The position numbers and the translations under genes are program-made. The notes beneath the pieces are model-generated. The model did no database searches. It was not told the origin of the DNA and was given only the letters and a program-made list of their open reading frames with translations. From assembly GCA_031259655.1 (NCBI GenBank), contig JAIRLF010000023.1, forward strand, positions 1 to 11,907: a stretch of DNA of 11,907 bases, read 5' to 3'. Position 1 is the stretch's first letter. The number at the start of each line of letters is the position of its first letter. The DNA comes from Prevotellaceae bacterium (lineage in GTDB: Bacteria; Bacteroidota; Bacteroidia; Bacteroidales; UBA932). This document shows positions 1 to 6,008 of this stretch, piece after piece.

Positions 1-1374
1 TTATGATTTTTTCATTCTAAACGACGAAGTATAAGTTCCGGCTACGCAGAGCGCTGCGAATATTATAAATGTGATATGGAAACTTTTCATAAAATCCGCA
101 TGTAATTCGGAGGTTATAATTTTGTTTCCAAGAGACAGCGAAATAGCCATTGTTGCGATTCCCATACTGAAAGCCTGTCCGGTGAGGCGCATAGTACCCA
201 TCGTTGCCGAAGCTTGTCCGTAGTATTTTTGAGCGACGGAACTCATTATCACATTTGAGTTGGGAGATGAAAACAGTCCGAAACCGAATCCAAGTAAAAA
301 CAGCAGCAAAGCAATAAAGATTATCGATGTGTCGGGCGAAACAAAAATCAGCCCTGCCAAACCGGCAACAATAATTCCCATACCTGCAGTTGCAAGTGTC
401 GCCGGATTCATCCTGTCCGACAACCGACCGGCATAAAACGAAACAACGCATTGCACACAAGCCTGAACAATAAGTATCAGTCCGGCATTTTGAGGAGTAA
501 ACCCACGAATATATTGCAAATATAAGCTCAACATAAAAGCGACAGCCGAAGTGCAGGCGTAATTGATTAGCGCCGACAGACACGATAATCCGAATATTTT
601 GTTACCCGAAAAAATACGAACGTTGAAAATCGGCTGTCTGCTTTTCAATTCGTATACGACAAAGATAATAAAACAGATTATGCCCGTTGCTATAAAGACG
701 AATCCACAGATGCCGGGCAATTCCGAAAAGCCGAATATAAGTCCGAATAACCCTGTTGCATAGATGAAAGACCCGAAATAATCGAAATGTTCGCCTTTCG
801 ACTCCGCCCATTCCTGTTTGATTATTAGCGTAGCAAATATCGCTACAATAATTCCGAAGACACCGATAATGAGGAAAAGACTTCGCCAGCCGGCATGTTG
901 TGTGAGTAACCCTCCTAAAAACGGTCCCGAAGCTAATGCAAAATACACGACGGAGGTATTGATTCCTATTGCTTTTCCGCGATGGGCGGGTGGAAATACC
1001 GACACAAGAATTGCCATACTTGTCCCGAACATCATTGCGCAACCCATACCCGACAATGCCCTTAACACTATCAGCATTGTCCCCGACAACGACAGTCCGC
1101 ATAAAAATGTAGAAACGCCGAACAGTGCAAGACCATACACGAATATTCTTTTGCGTCCGGCCAAATCAGCCAAACGGGCGAAAGGCACTTGAAATATCGC
1201 TGCTGCAATGAGATAAATCGTTGCAATCCAACTTTGCGACACCGCTCCCATCGAAAACGAACGACCTATCTGAGGCAAGGACAAATTAATCGCCGAACCC
1301 ATAAACGGAACTAAAAACGAGGCTAAACACAGTATCAAAAGCGCCGAATTTTTACCTGTCTGTTTATGTAGCAT
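1..1374 (-). CDS. MFS drug:H+ antiporter (DHA2-like) efflux transporter
   Basis: This is an inner-membrane major facilitator of about 457 residues, probably exporting drugs or other small hydrophobic molecules with proton antiport. The protein is a near-continuous run of hydrophobic helices. After the first helix comes a NLSLPQIGRSF segment. MFS motif A (RLADLAGRKR, residues about 67-76) follows helix 2, and an antiporter motif C-like stretch (ASGPFLGG, about 148-155) follows. These place it near the DHA2 group; substrate cannot be read from sequence. The frame is open to 1422, but I chose the ATG at 1372-1374 because it gives a short charged N-terminus (MLHKQTGK) directly before the first helix and overlaps the upstream cvpA-like gene by only 11 bases. 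This overlap suggests co-translation as the last gene of the minus-strand cluster. The stop codon lies at positions 1-3, so the gene is complete. Confidence 0.88.
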   Translation of the reverse strand: MLHKQTGKNSALLILCLASFLVPFMGSAINLSLPQIGRSFSMGAVSQSWIATIYLIAAAIFQVPFARLADLAGRKRIFVYGLALFGVSTFLCGLSLSGTMLIVLRALSGMGCAMMFGTSMAILVSVFPPAHRGKAIGINTSVVYFALASGPFLGGLLTQHAGWRSLFLIIGVFGIIVAIFATLIIKQEWAESKGEHFDYFGSFIYATGLFGLIFGFSELPGICGFVFIATGIICFIIFVVYELKSRQPIFNVRIFSGNKIFGLSCLSALINYACTSAVAFMLSLYLQYIRGFTPQNAGLILIVQACVQCVVSFYAGRLSDRMNPATLATAGMGIIVAGLAGLIFVSPDTSIIFIALLLFLLGFGFGLFSSPNSNVIMSSVAQKYYGQASATMGTMRLTGQAFSMGIATMAISLSLGNKIITSELHADFMKSFHITFIIFAALCVAGTYTSSFRMKKS

Positions 1375-1873
1375 AAAATAAAAATATAATGTCGGCGATT
1401 GCGACAAGATAATCGTATGCAAGCGATTTGTCGATATCTTTGATTTCTACGCCTGTCTGTTTCAGATAGTAGATAGCGTATGCCAAAGCGCAGAAAATGA
1501 TTATCACTTTGATTGCGCCGAAAAGCATTCCGAACAGCCGGTTTACCCAGCTCAACATAGCCATCTTCAACAATTTGCCCAACAATATGGCGAGCCATAT
1601 CACAAGAATGTAAATCACTGACGCCACAATAATAAATATTACGATTTGCGTTACTTTGGCGTCCACATTAAAATGGCTATGCCACCATTCGCTCAATCTC
1701 AACGACAGTACATACGCACAATACGTACCGGCGAAAATACCGAGTAAACCAAGCAATTGCCTCACAAATCCTTTTATAAATCCGCTGATTACAGCTATAA
1801 TAATTGCAGTAAAGAATGTTAAGTCAAAAATCGAAAAATTCCCCAAATCAATCAAATATGTATATAACCTCAT
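1364..1873 (-). CDS. cvpA: CvpA family membrane protein
   Basis: This 169-residue integral membrane protein belongs to the CvpA family, named for a role in colicin V production in E. coli and linked elsewhere to envelope integrity. The precise biochemical role is unknown. The sequence shows the typical order: a FSIFDLTFFTAIIIAVISG helix, the conserved GFIKGFVRQLLGLLGIFAG segment, a third helix (VIFIIVASVIYILVIWLAILLG), a short loop with the WVNRLFGMLFGAIK motif, and a fourth helix. The ATG at 1871-1873 overlaps the end of the FtsB-like gene by 26 bases. A TTG a few codons downstream, just before NFSIFD, could be the true start and would shrink that overlap. The 3' end overlaps the MFS gene by 11 bases, so all members of this cluster are probably on one transcript. 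Confidence 0.88.
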   Translation of the reverse strand: MRLYTYLIDLGNFSIFDLTFFTAIIIAVISGFIKGFVRQLLGLLGIFAGTYCAYVLSLRLSEWWHSHFNVDAKVTQIVIFIIVASVIYILVIWLAILLGKLLKMAMLSWVNRLFGMLFGAIKVIIIFCALAYAIYYLKQTGVEIKDIDKSLAYDYLVAIADIIFLFYAT

Positions 1874-2132
1874 TACTTCGTTTCATATAGAAATTCTCAC
1901 GCGCATACTTTTCTATACTGTCTTTATTATCTTTATATTTAAGCCGTTGTTCCAAATCTTCGCTTTGTTTGTTTAACAGTTCGATTTCTTCGATAATTTT
2001 CTTGTTATTCATTTTTTGCTTCACCCATTTGGAGACAGTGATTTCGTCGAAAAACATAACCCAAACAAAAAATACCACAACAGTGACTACATATTTGTTT
2101 TTACAAAATTTTAAGACCCGTTTATTTATCAT
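1848..2132 (-). CDS. FtsB/DivIC-like septum formation initiator
   Basis: This is a small bitopic membrane protein of 94 residues from the FtsB/DivIC family. These proteins pair with FtsL and FtsQ/DivIB at the division septum and signal to the septal peptidoglycan synthase. The layout is classic: a short basic cytoplasmic tail (MINKRVLKFCKNK), one membrane helix at about residues 14-30, a predicted periplasmic coiled coil at about 42-70 (KIIEEIELLNKQSEDLEQRL), and the family's C-terminal signature, an E-K-Y-A-R-E-N-F-Y-M-K run followed by EVIYIF. The ATG lies one base after the stop of the OmpA-like gene, which suggests translational coupling. Whether it acts as FtsB or DivIC is a matter of naming in this phylum, so no symbol is given. 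Confidence 0.85.
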   Translation of the reverse strand: MINKRVLKFCKNKYVVTVVVFFVWVMFFDEITVSKWVKQKMNNKKIIEEIELLNKQSEDLEQRLKYKDNKDSIEKYARENFYMKRSNEVIYIFD

Positions 2133-2133
2133 T

Positions 2134-3027
2134 TTATTGATTCAAAATATCTAACAGTTCGTCGAATTTCGGAGTAAGGATAATTTCCGTTCTCCTGTTT
2201 TTTTGTCTGCCTTCGGTTGTTTCGTTTGTATCTAAGGGGACAAATTCGCCGCGTCCTGCGGCAGTTATTCTTTTCGGGTCGATTGCAGTATTTTTCAGGA
2301 GAGTACGAACAACGGTGGTAGCTCTTTTGACGCTCAAATCCCAATTGTCGTTCAAAGCGCCCGTACCCGAATATTTCACATTGTCGGTATGCCCTTCGAC
2401 AACTATGTTGATATCGGTGTTTTGCTCAAGTATTTTGCTGACCTCAGCCAAGGCTTCCAGTCCGGGCTTTTCGATGTTCCATTTGCCGGATTTGAACAGC
2501 AACTTTTCGTCAACGGAAACATATACTTTGCCGTTTTTCTGAACCACCGACAGTCCTTTACCTTCGAAACCAATCAAAGCATCGGCAACTTTTTGCTTGA
2601 GTGTCGCCAAAGCTTCAGCCTGTTTCTCCATAGCTGCCTGCAACTCCATATACTTCTTATTCTTTTCTCTTAGCTCGTCTTCTTTTTGTTGTAACGATTC
2701 TTCGCTTTGCTGAATTTTTTTCAGCAAATCCTGCATTTCCTTTTGCGAAGTGTTTGAGAGATTTTTCTGAACGGCTTGCAAATCGTCATACTGCTTTTTT
2801 AAGATTCTGTTTTGGTCTTTTGCTGCATCTAAATCCTTGTTTAATTTAGAAATATCATCGCTCAATTGCGAGAGTTTGTTAGTCTGTTCTTTCGATTTCA
2901 CATCGAGATTTTCATAATTGTTTTGCAGTTTGTGGTACTTCGATTCCAGTTCCTTATACTTTTTCGAGGTTACGCACGAGGTGAAAACCAAACAACAAGA
3001 CAAAATTATAACACCAATTTTTTTCAT
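2134..3027 (-). CDS. OmpA-family lipoprotein with N-terminal coiled coil
   Basis: This 297-residue lipoprotein probably links the outer membrane to peptidoglycan. It has a signal peptide ending in a lipobox-like VFTSC with the acylated Cys at residue 18. A long charged segment rich in heptad-like L/K/E patterns, very likely a coiled coil, spans about residues 22-150. An OmpA C-terminal domain covers about 155-290. Visible OmpA landmarks are LFKSG (177-181), VVEGHTDN (209-216, with the Asp that contacts diaminopimelate in this family), NWDLSVKRA (228-236) and NRRTEI (277-282). The start is supported by an AAGGA ribosome-binding site a few bases upstream and a -7-like promoter element further up. 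It is the first gene of the minus-strand cluster and is one base from the FtsB-like gene. The coiled-coil-plus-OmpA architecture is common in Bacteroidetes; no specific role is established here. Confidence 0.9.
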   Translation of the reverse strand: MKKIGVIILSCCLVFTSCVTSKKYKELESKYHKLQNNYENLDVKSKEQTNKLSQLSDDISKLNKDLDAAKDQNRILKKQYDDLQAVQKNLSNTSQKEMQDLLKKIQQSEESLQQKEDELREKNKKYMELQAAMEKQAEALATLKQKVADALIGFEGKGLSVVQKNGKVYVSVDEKLLFKSGKWNIEKPGLEALAEVSKILEQNTDINIVVEGHTDNVKYSGTGALNDNWDLSVKRATTVVRTLLKNTAIDPKRITAAGRGEFVPLDTNETTEGRQKNRRTEIILTPKFDELLDILNQ

Positions 3028-3058
3028 TTTTCCTTATTTTTTCATTAAAAATTCGCCT

Positions 3059-3066
3059 CAAATTTA
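3059..3066 (-). promoter_or_regulatory. Candidate -7 promoter element for the OmpA-FtsB-CvpA-MFS cluster
   Basis: Read on the minus strand, this site is TAAATTTG, a full match to the Bacteroidetes -7 consensus TAnnTTTG, about 32 bases upstream of the OmpA-like start codon. I see no good -33 TTTG at the expected 19-21 base distance, so the call rests on the -7 box and its position in the divergent region. Confidence 0.4.
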
Positions 3067-3188
3067 CATCAAATTTTGGAATCGACGATAATTAACGCGA
3101 TTTTTTTACGAAAAATCTTTCATCAACATCAAATATAATGTGGTTTACAACCAATTATCAAAGATAAATTTTGTTGTCATACATATAA

Positions 3189-3225
3189 ATATATGCCGAA
3201 TTTGGCGACTTAAATTGGCATATAT
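3189..3225. repeat. 37-bp imperfect inverted repeat overlapping the rpn promoter
   Basis: The left arm ATATATGCC (3189-3197) and right arm GGCATATAT (3217-3225) are perfect 9-base inverted repeats. Inside them AATTT (3199-3203) pairs with AAATT (3212-3216) after a single bulged G. Together they make a 14-pair imperfect stem around an 8-base loop. The right arm covers the likely -33 box of the rpn promoter and part of the spacer to the -7 box. A dimeric regulator site is one possible reading; a cruciform or the remnant of a small repeat element are others. There is no T-tract to suggest a terminator. Confidence 0.55.
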
Positions 3226-3245
3226 AATAAAAGTATTACCTTTGC
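3214..3245 (+). promoter_or_regulatory. Candidate Bacteroidetes promoter for the rpn gene
   Basis: The -7 element TACCTTTGC (3237-3245) matches TAnnTTTG plus the frequent following C. ATTG at 3214-3217 is one mismatch from the -33 TTTG box, with a 19-base spacer that fits the consensus distance. Transcription would begin near 3250 and leave a leader of about 25 bases. The -33 box lies in the right arm of the inverted repeat at 3189-3225, so a protein bound there could block the promoter. Confidence 0.6.
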
Positions 3246-3275
3246 ATTCGAATTTAATGACAAAAAAACGGAGTC

Positions 3276-4316
3276 ATGGAAGATGATGATAAATATGATA
3301 GCGATAAACAAAAATCCGACGAGGAAGAATTGAGCGCATTCATTAACGTGCGTACCGATTTCGGATTTAAAAGAGTATTCTATAATCCGGCAATGATGAT
3401 GTCTTTTGCGAAAGAAGTGATATCGCGCAGGGAGAAAAACTTTAGCATCACTTCTATCTCGTTTTTACCTGTCGAGCAATTGGGCGAGTATGAGAACGAA
3501 CACAGAGTTATCGTTGATTCACGTTGCAGAACCAACAAAGGCGAAGATATTGTTATAGAAATGCAGAATGCGCGCCCGATGAATTTTGTCGAAAGGTCAA
3601 TTTATTATAACACTTATCTTATTCGAGGACAACTACCTACTCGAAAATCCAGAGGTAAAAAAAACAAAAATCAATTGCCGGCAAATTATTATGCGATGAA
3701 TCCGGTCTATTTCATTGCAATCGTCAATTTCCCGATGATTAAAGAAGGTGAAACTTCAAAAAACACTGTCATAGATTGGATTCGTTTGGTAAGTCTGGAA
3801 ACCAATATAACTTATTCGGAAAAATTGAATTTGATCATAGTGGACTTGACAAAATTCAACAAAAAACACGAAGAATTGAAAACTCGATTGGATTTTTGGT
3901 TATATACCATAAAACATGCAGAGACTCTGCAGGAACGACCTGCCGAAATTGAAGATGAATTATTCATCGACTTATATGATAATATATTACGAACAAATAA
4001 ATTAACACCGGAAGAAATGAAAGCATATAACAACAGTGTTTTAGACCTGCAAAATATAGGTCTGTTTACCGAGTACGCCAAGATGGAAGGCTGCAAAATC
4101 GGCGAAAAGAAAGGAATAGAAAAAGGAATAGAAAAAGGAATAGAAAAAGGACGGGTAGAAGGACGGATAGAAGGACGGATAGAAGGCGAGGAAAAAACAC
4201 ACACTAAAGTAGTCCTCAACGCCCTCGAACAAGGCTTTTCTATAGGAGATATTGCCAAATTAACAGGACTTTCGATAAAACAGGTATGCGATATCTTGAA
4301 AAATAGACAACAGTGA
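3276..4316 (+). CDS. Rpn-family PD-(D/E)XK nuclease (RpnL-like, formerly 'putative transposase')
   Basis: This 346-residue protein is a member of the Rpn/PDDEXK_2 family of DNA nucleases. These are often labelled transposases, but some are known in E. coli to be toxins and anti-phage proteins. The family opening TDFGFKRVF is at residues 27-35. The probable catalytic core includes D81 (IVDSRC) and E95-M-Q97 (IVIEMQ), followed by ERSIYYNTYLIRGQL and NPVYFIAIVNFP. A C-terminal module follows: GLFTEYAKMEG (about 262-272), nine four-residue Gxxx units at 272-307 (mostly GIEK, GRIE), and a helix-turn-helix-like end (NALEQGFSIGDIAKLTG...KQVCDILKN). GGAG lies close before the ATG. Possible internal starts are M248 and M270, which would yield a C-terminal RpnS-like product. 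A stand-alone copy of that module follows 46 bases downstream. No terminal repeats or transposition partner are visible. The family call is firm; the defence role is inference. Confidence 0.9.
   Translation: MEDDDKYDSDKQKSDEEELSAFINVRTDFGFKRVFYNPAMMMSFAKEVISRREKNFSITSISFLPVEQLGEYENEHRVIVDSRCRTNKGEDIVIEMQNARPMNFVERSIYYNTYLIRGQLPTRKSRGKKNKNQLPANYYAMNPVYFIAIVNFPMIKEGETSKNTVIDWIRLVSLETNITYSEKLNLIIVDLTKFNKKHEELKTRLDFWLYTIKHAETLQERPAEIEDELFIDLYDNILRTNKLTPEEMKAYNNSVLDLQNIGLFTEYAKMEGCKIGEKKGIEKGIEKGIEKGRVEGRIEGRIEGEEKTHTKVVLNALEQGFSIGDIAKLTGLSIKQVCDILKNRQQ
4113..4184 (+). repeat. In-frame 12-bp tandem repeat (6 units) in the Rpn C-terminal domain
   Basis: Three perfect copies of GGAATAGAAAAA (4113-4148, encoding GIEK) are followed by three copies of GGACGGRTAGAA (4149-4184, encoding GRVE or GRIE). 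The 12-base unit preserves the reading frame whatever the copy number, and the identical adjacent units are good substrates for slippage. In E. coli Rpn proteins, four-residue repeats at the equivalent place form part of a dimerising helix and vary between strains. Confidence 0.95.
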
Positions 4317-4362
4317 ATGTTGTTTTTATGATTCAATTGTATAACCGTATAACAACAGTGTC

Positions 4363-4566
4363 ATGGATACGCAAAGTTTAGGTCTGTTTACCGAATATGC
4401 CAAGTTGGAAGGATGGGAAGAAGGACTGGAAAAAGGTGAAATGGAAACATATACTAAAGTAGTCCTCAACGCCCTTGAACAAGGCTTTTCTGTGGAAGAT
4501 ATTGCCAAATTTACAGGCATTTCGATAAAACAGGTATGCGATATCCTGAAAAATCAACAACAGTGA
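4363..4566 (+). CDS. Stand-alone Rpn C-terminal domain (RpnS-like small protein), possible antitoxin
   Basis: This 67-residue protein is homologous to the last part of the preceding Rpn nuclease: GLFTEYAK, then GxxE-type units, then a helix-turn-helix-like tail. From the TKVV segment to the stop, 32 of 37 residues and 104 of 114 bases match the long gene. It has only three Gxxx units (GWEE, GLEK, GEME) against nine, which fully accounts for its 72-bp shorter length. Homology reaches upstream to about 4348, just after an in-frame TAA at 4342-4344, so it never had the nuclease domain here. The ATG falls where the long gene has TTA (L256). No Shine-Dalgarno is visible, so translation may depend on coupling or readthrough. 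By analogy with E. coli RpnS it may bind and restrain the nuclease. The alternative is a decaying duplication remnant. Confidence 0.62.
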   Translation: MDTQSLGLFTEYAKLEGWEEGLEKGEMETYTKVVLNALEQGFSVEDIAKFTGISIKQVCDILKNQQQ

Positions 4567-4584
4567 ATTAAAATAAATAAATGA

Positions 4585-5679
4585 ATGAATGATATGAAAT
4601 ATTTTATTTTAGCGTGCAGCATAGTGTTTTATGTGTATAGCGCAAATGCTCAACCGACAAAAGAATCGGCGCAACCGGTGGACAACGAGACGATGAAACA
4701 GTGGAGTGCGCCTTATCGTAATTGGACGTATTATCCTGACCCGATAATTCCTTCGGATTATAAAATTCCCGAAGCGGAAGATTTTCACAGTTATGATGTT
4801 CCGTGTGTATATCAAACGCCGGACAATCCCGATGTCTGGTACATGAGTTTCATCGGATTCAACAGTCGGGGGTATAATTCTTTTGTCGTGGAAAGCGATG
4901 ACCTTATTCACTGGAAAAAACCGAAACTCGCTATGGGATTCGGAAAAGAAGGTGAGTTTGATCATGGCGGCTGCGTTATAGGCGCTTATCTGTATGACAG
5001 TTGGGATATCAAGGCGCCTCGTACGCTCCAAAAAAACGACGAAAAATACTGGACGCTCTACGGTTGTTATCCACGACAGGGAGGCTACGAATTACGTCCC
5101 GGCTATGAAGGCGTTGCGACAAGCCTCGATGGTTTTCGCTGGACGCGCGCTTCCGACGAACCCGTACTTTCGATATATCAAAAAGACTGTAAGGAATGGG
5201 AAAAAGATTGCATATATCAGCCATGGTTAGTAGAGCACGACGGCGCTTATTACAACTTCTACAATGCTGCTCAGGGAGGCATTGAAAAGTTGGGACTTGC
5301 CTTGTCGAACGATTTAATCCACTGGGTTCGTTATCCTTTTAATCCGGTTATCAGTAACCGTCCGGGAGGTTATGACTCTGATTTTTCATCCGATGCAAAA
5401 GTTTTTCGTGACGGCGACCATTGGACGATGTTCTATTTCGGCGTTGGCAAAGGCGGAGCGCATATCATGATTGCTTTTTCGTACGATTTAGTACACTGGA
5501 CTGCCGACCCCGAACCGCTTTACAAAGCCGGAGGCCATCCATCGGGTCTGGATAAACAGCATGCCCACAAGATTTCATTGGTCTACAATCCGAAAAACAG
5601 TACTTTTTACATGTTCTATTGTGCCACAGGCAATAAAGGACGTACAATAGGTTTACTGACGAGTAATCCCGTCAAATAA
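4585..5679 (+). CDS. Secreted five-bladed beta-propeller glycoside hydrolase-like protein
   Basis: This 364-residue exported protein has the look of the GH43/GH32/GH68/GH117/GH130-type beta-propeller glycosidases. A signal peptide is clear, with likely cleavage after ANA at residue 22. The propeller is marked by recurrent blade motifs of the S-x-D-L-[IV]-H-W type: ESDDLIHWKKP (103-113), SLDGFRWTR (180-188), SNDLIHWVRY (241-250) and SYDLVHWTADP (299-309). Conserved-looking acidic positions such as D71 (SYDVPCVY), D126 (EFDHGGC) and D270 (FSSDAKVF) are candidates for the catalytic or substrate-contacting acids, but I cannot assign them or name a GH family. A second ATG at 4594 (MKYFILAC) would give a more ordinary signal peptide and may be the true start. 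No SusC/SusD or other carbohydrate genes are nearby. It begins 18 bases after the small RpnS-like gene and may share its transcript. Confidence 0.75.
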   Translation: MNDMKYFILACSIVFYVYSANAQPTKESAQPVDNETMKQWSAPYRNWTYYPDPIIPSDYKIPEAEDFHSYDVPCVYQTPDNPDVWYMSFIGFNSRGYNSFVVESDDLIHWKKPKLAMGFGKEGEFDHGGCVIGAYLYDSWDIKAPRTLQKNDEKYWTLYGCYPRQGGYELRPGYEGVATSLDGFRWTRASDEPVLSIYQKDCKEWEKDCIYQPWLVEHDGAYYNFYNAAQGGIEKLGLALSNDLIHWVRYPFNPVISNRPGGYDSDFSSDAKVFRDGDHWTMFYFGVGKGGAHIMIAFSYDLVHWTADPEPLYKAGGHPSGLDKQHAHKISLVYNPKNSTFYMFYCATGNKGRTIGLLTSNPVK

Positions 5680-5697
5680 AAGTTGTGGTATAATACA

Positions 5698-5739
5698 GGA
5701 ACTGCATCAAGCCCGTCCGGAACTACATCGAACCCGTCT
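5698..5739 (+). repeat. 21-bp imperfect tandem repeat, two units
   Basis: Two adjacent 21-base units (5698-5718 and 5719-5739) start with GGAACT and end with CCCGTC plus C or T; 17 of 21 positions agree. They are richer in G+C than the surrounding spacer. The unit length is a multiple of three and the differences do not break any one frame. They may be a scrap of a coding or repeat element that has lost its context. Confidence 0.6.
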
Positions 5740-5946
5740 TGGCTGACTTTTTTGTTGATAAAAAAGGCAATTGTCTCTACTTTCTATTGTCAATTTTAAA
5801 AATTGCCAAATAACGTCGCTCAATTTATTTAAATTACGACTTACGACCATTATTTTCCCTTGTCGATTAAAAAAAATCACAGCATTGAAGTTTCAATAAA
5901 TCAGTACAATCACTCTATATACGGCATTAAGATATCAGAAAAATAG

Positions 5947-5977
5947 TGTGTAGTTCAAACAAATTGCTTATTTTTGC
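5947..5977 (+). promoter_or_regulatory. Candidate Bacteroidetes promoter for leuC
   Basis: TATTTTTGC (5969-5977) fits the -7 consensus TAnnTTTG followed by C. TGTG at 5947-5950 is one mismatch from the -33 TTTG box, with an 18-base spacer, slightly short of the usual 19-21. The predicted start of transcription is around 5983, giving a leader of about 25 bases with no room for an attenuator. Confidence 0.5.
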
Positions 5978-6008
5978 ATCCGAAATGAATGTAATTAAAT
6001 TATAGTAG

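Larger units (their letters stand above)
5680..6008. other. 329-bp intergenic region between the glycosidase gene and leuC
   Basis: No gene is supported here. The region holds a 21-bp imperfect tandem repeat (5698-5739), a possible weak hairpin (GGCAATT at 5766-5772 with AATTGCC at 5801-5807, a 28-base loop and no T-tract), a long AT-rich stretch, and a likely leuC promoter near the right end. A frame open from 5694 to 5813 encodes 39 codons without a start. I see no leucine-rich leader peptide or T-box-like structure upstream of leuC. Confidence 0.6.

Noticed and set aside
602..1102. Arg/Cys-rich 166-codon frame inside the MFS gene
   Set aside because: It is an alternative frame on the same strand as a clear 12-14 helix transporter, and its composition is typical of shadow frames.
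1375..1422. Extended N-terminus of the MFS protein from the ATG at 1422
   Set aside because: The extra 16 residues are atypical and would overlap the cvpA-like gene by 59 bases; the ATG at 1374 gives a normal N-terminus.
4113..4184. Possible CRISPR or minisatellite array
   Set aside because: Units are contiguous 12-mers with no spacers, remain in frame, and are explained by the protein repeat.
3812..4336. 174-codon minus-strand open frame opposite the end of the rpn gene, with Ser/Pro/Ile repeats
   Set aside because: Its repeats (RPSIRPS, IPFS) are the mirror of the 12-bp array in the true gene on the other strand; there is no recognisable domain and it spans the stop of rpn.
3276..4566. 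Transposon or IS element, suggested by the old 'putative transposase' label of the Rpn family
   Set aside because: I see no terminal inverted repeats, target-site duplications, or DDE or HUH motifs. The palindrome at 3189-3225 has no partner copy downstream of 4566.
5766..5807. Terminator after the glycosidase gene
   Set aside because: The stem is only seven pairs with a 28-base loop and no following T-run; too weak to call.
5694..5813. 39-codon open frame over the 21-bp repeat
   Set aside because: It has no start codon or ribosome-binding site and ends in AT-rich spacer; kept only as a possible remnant.
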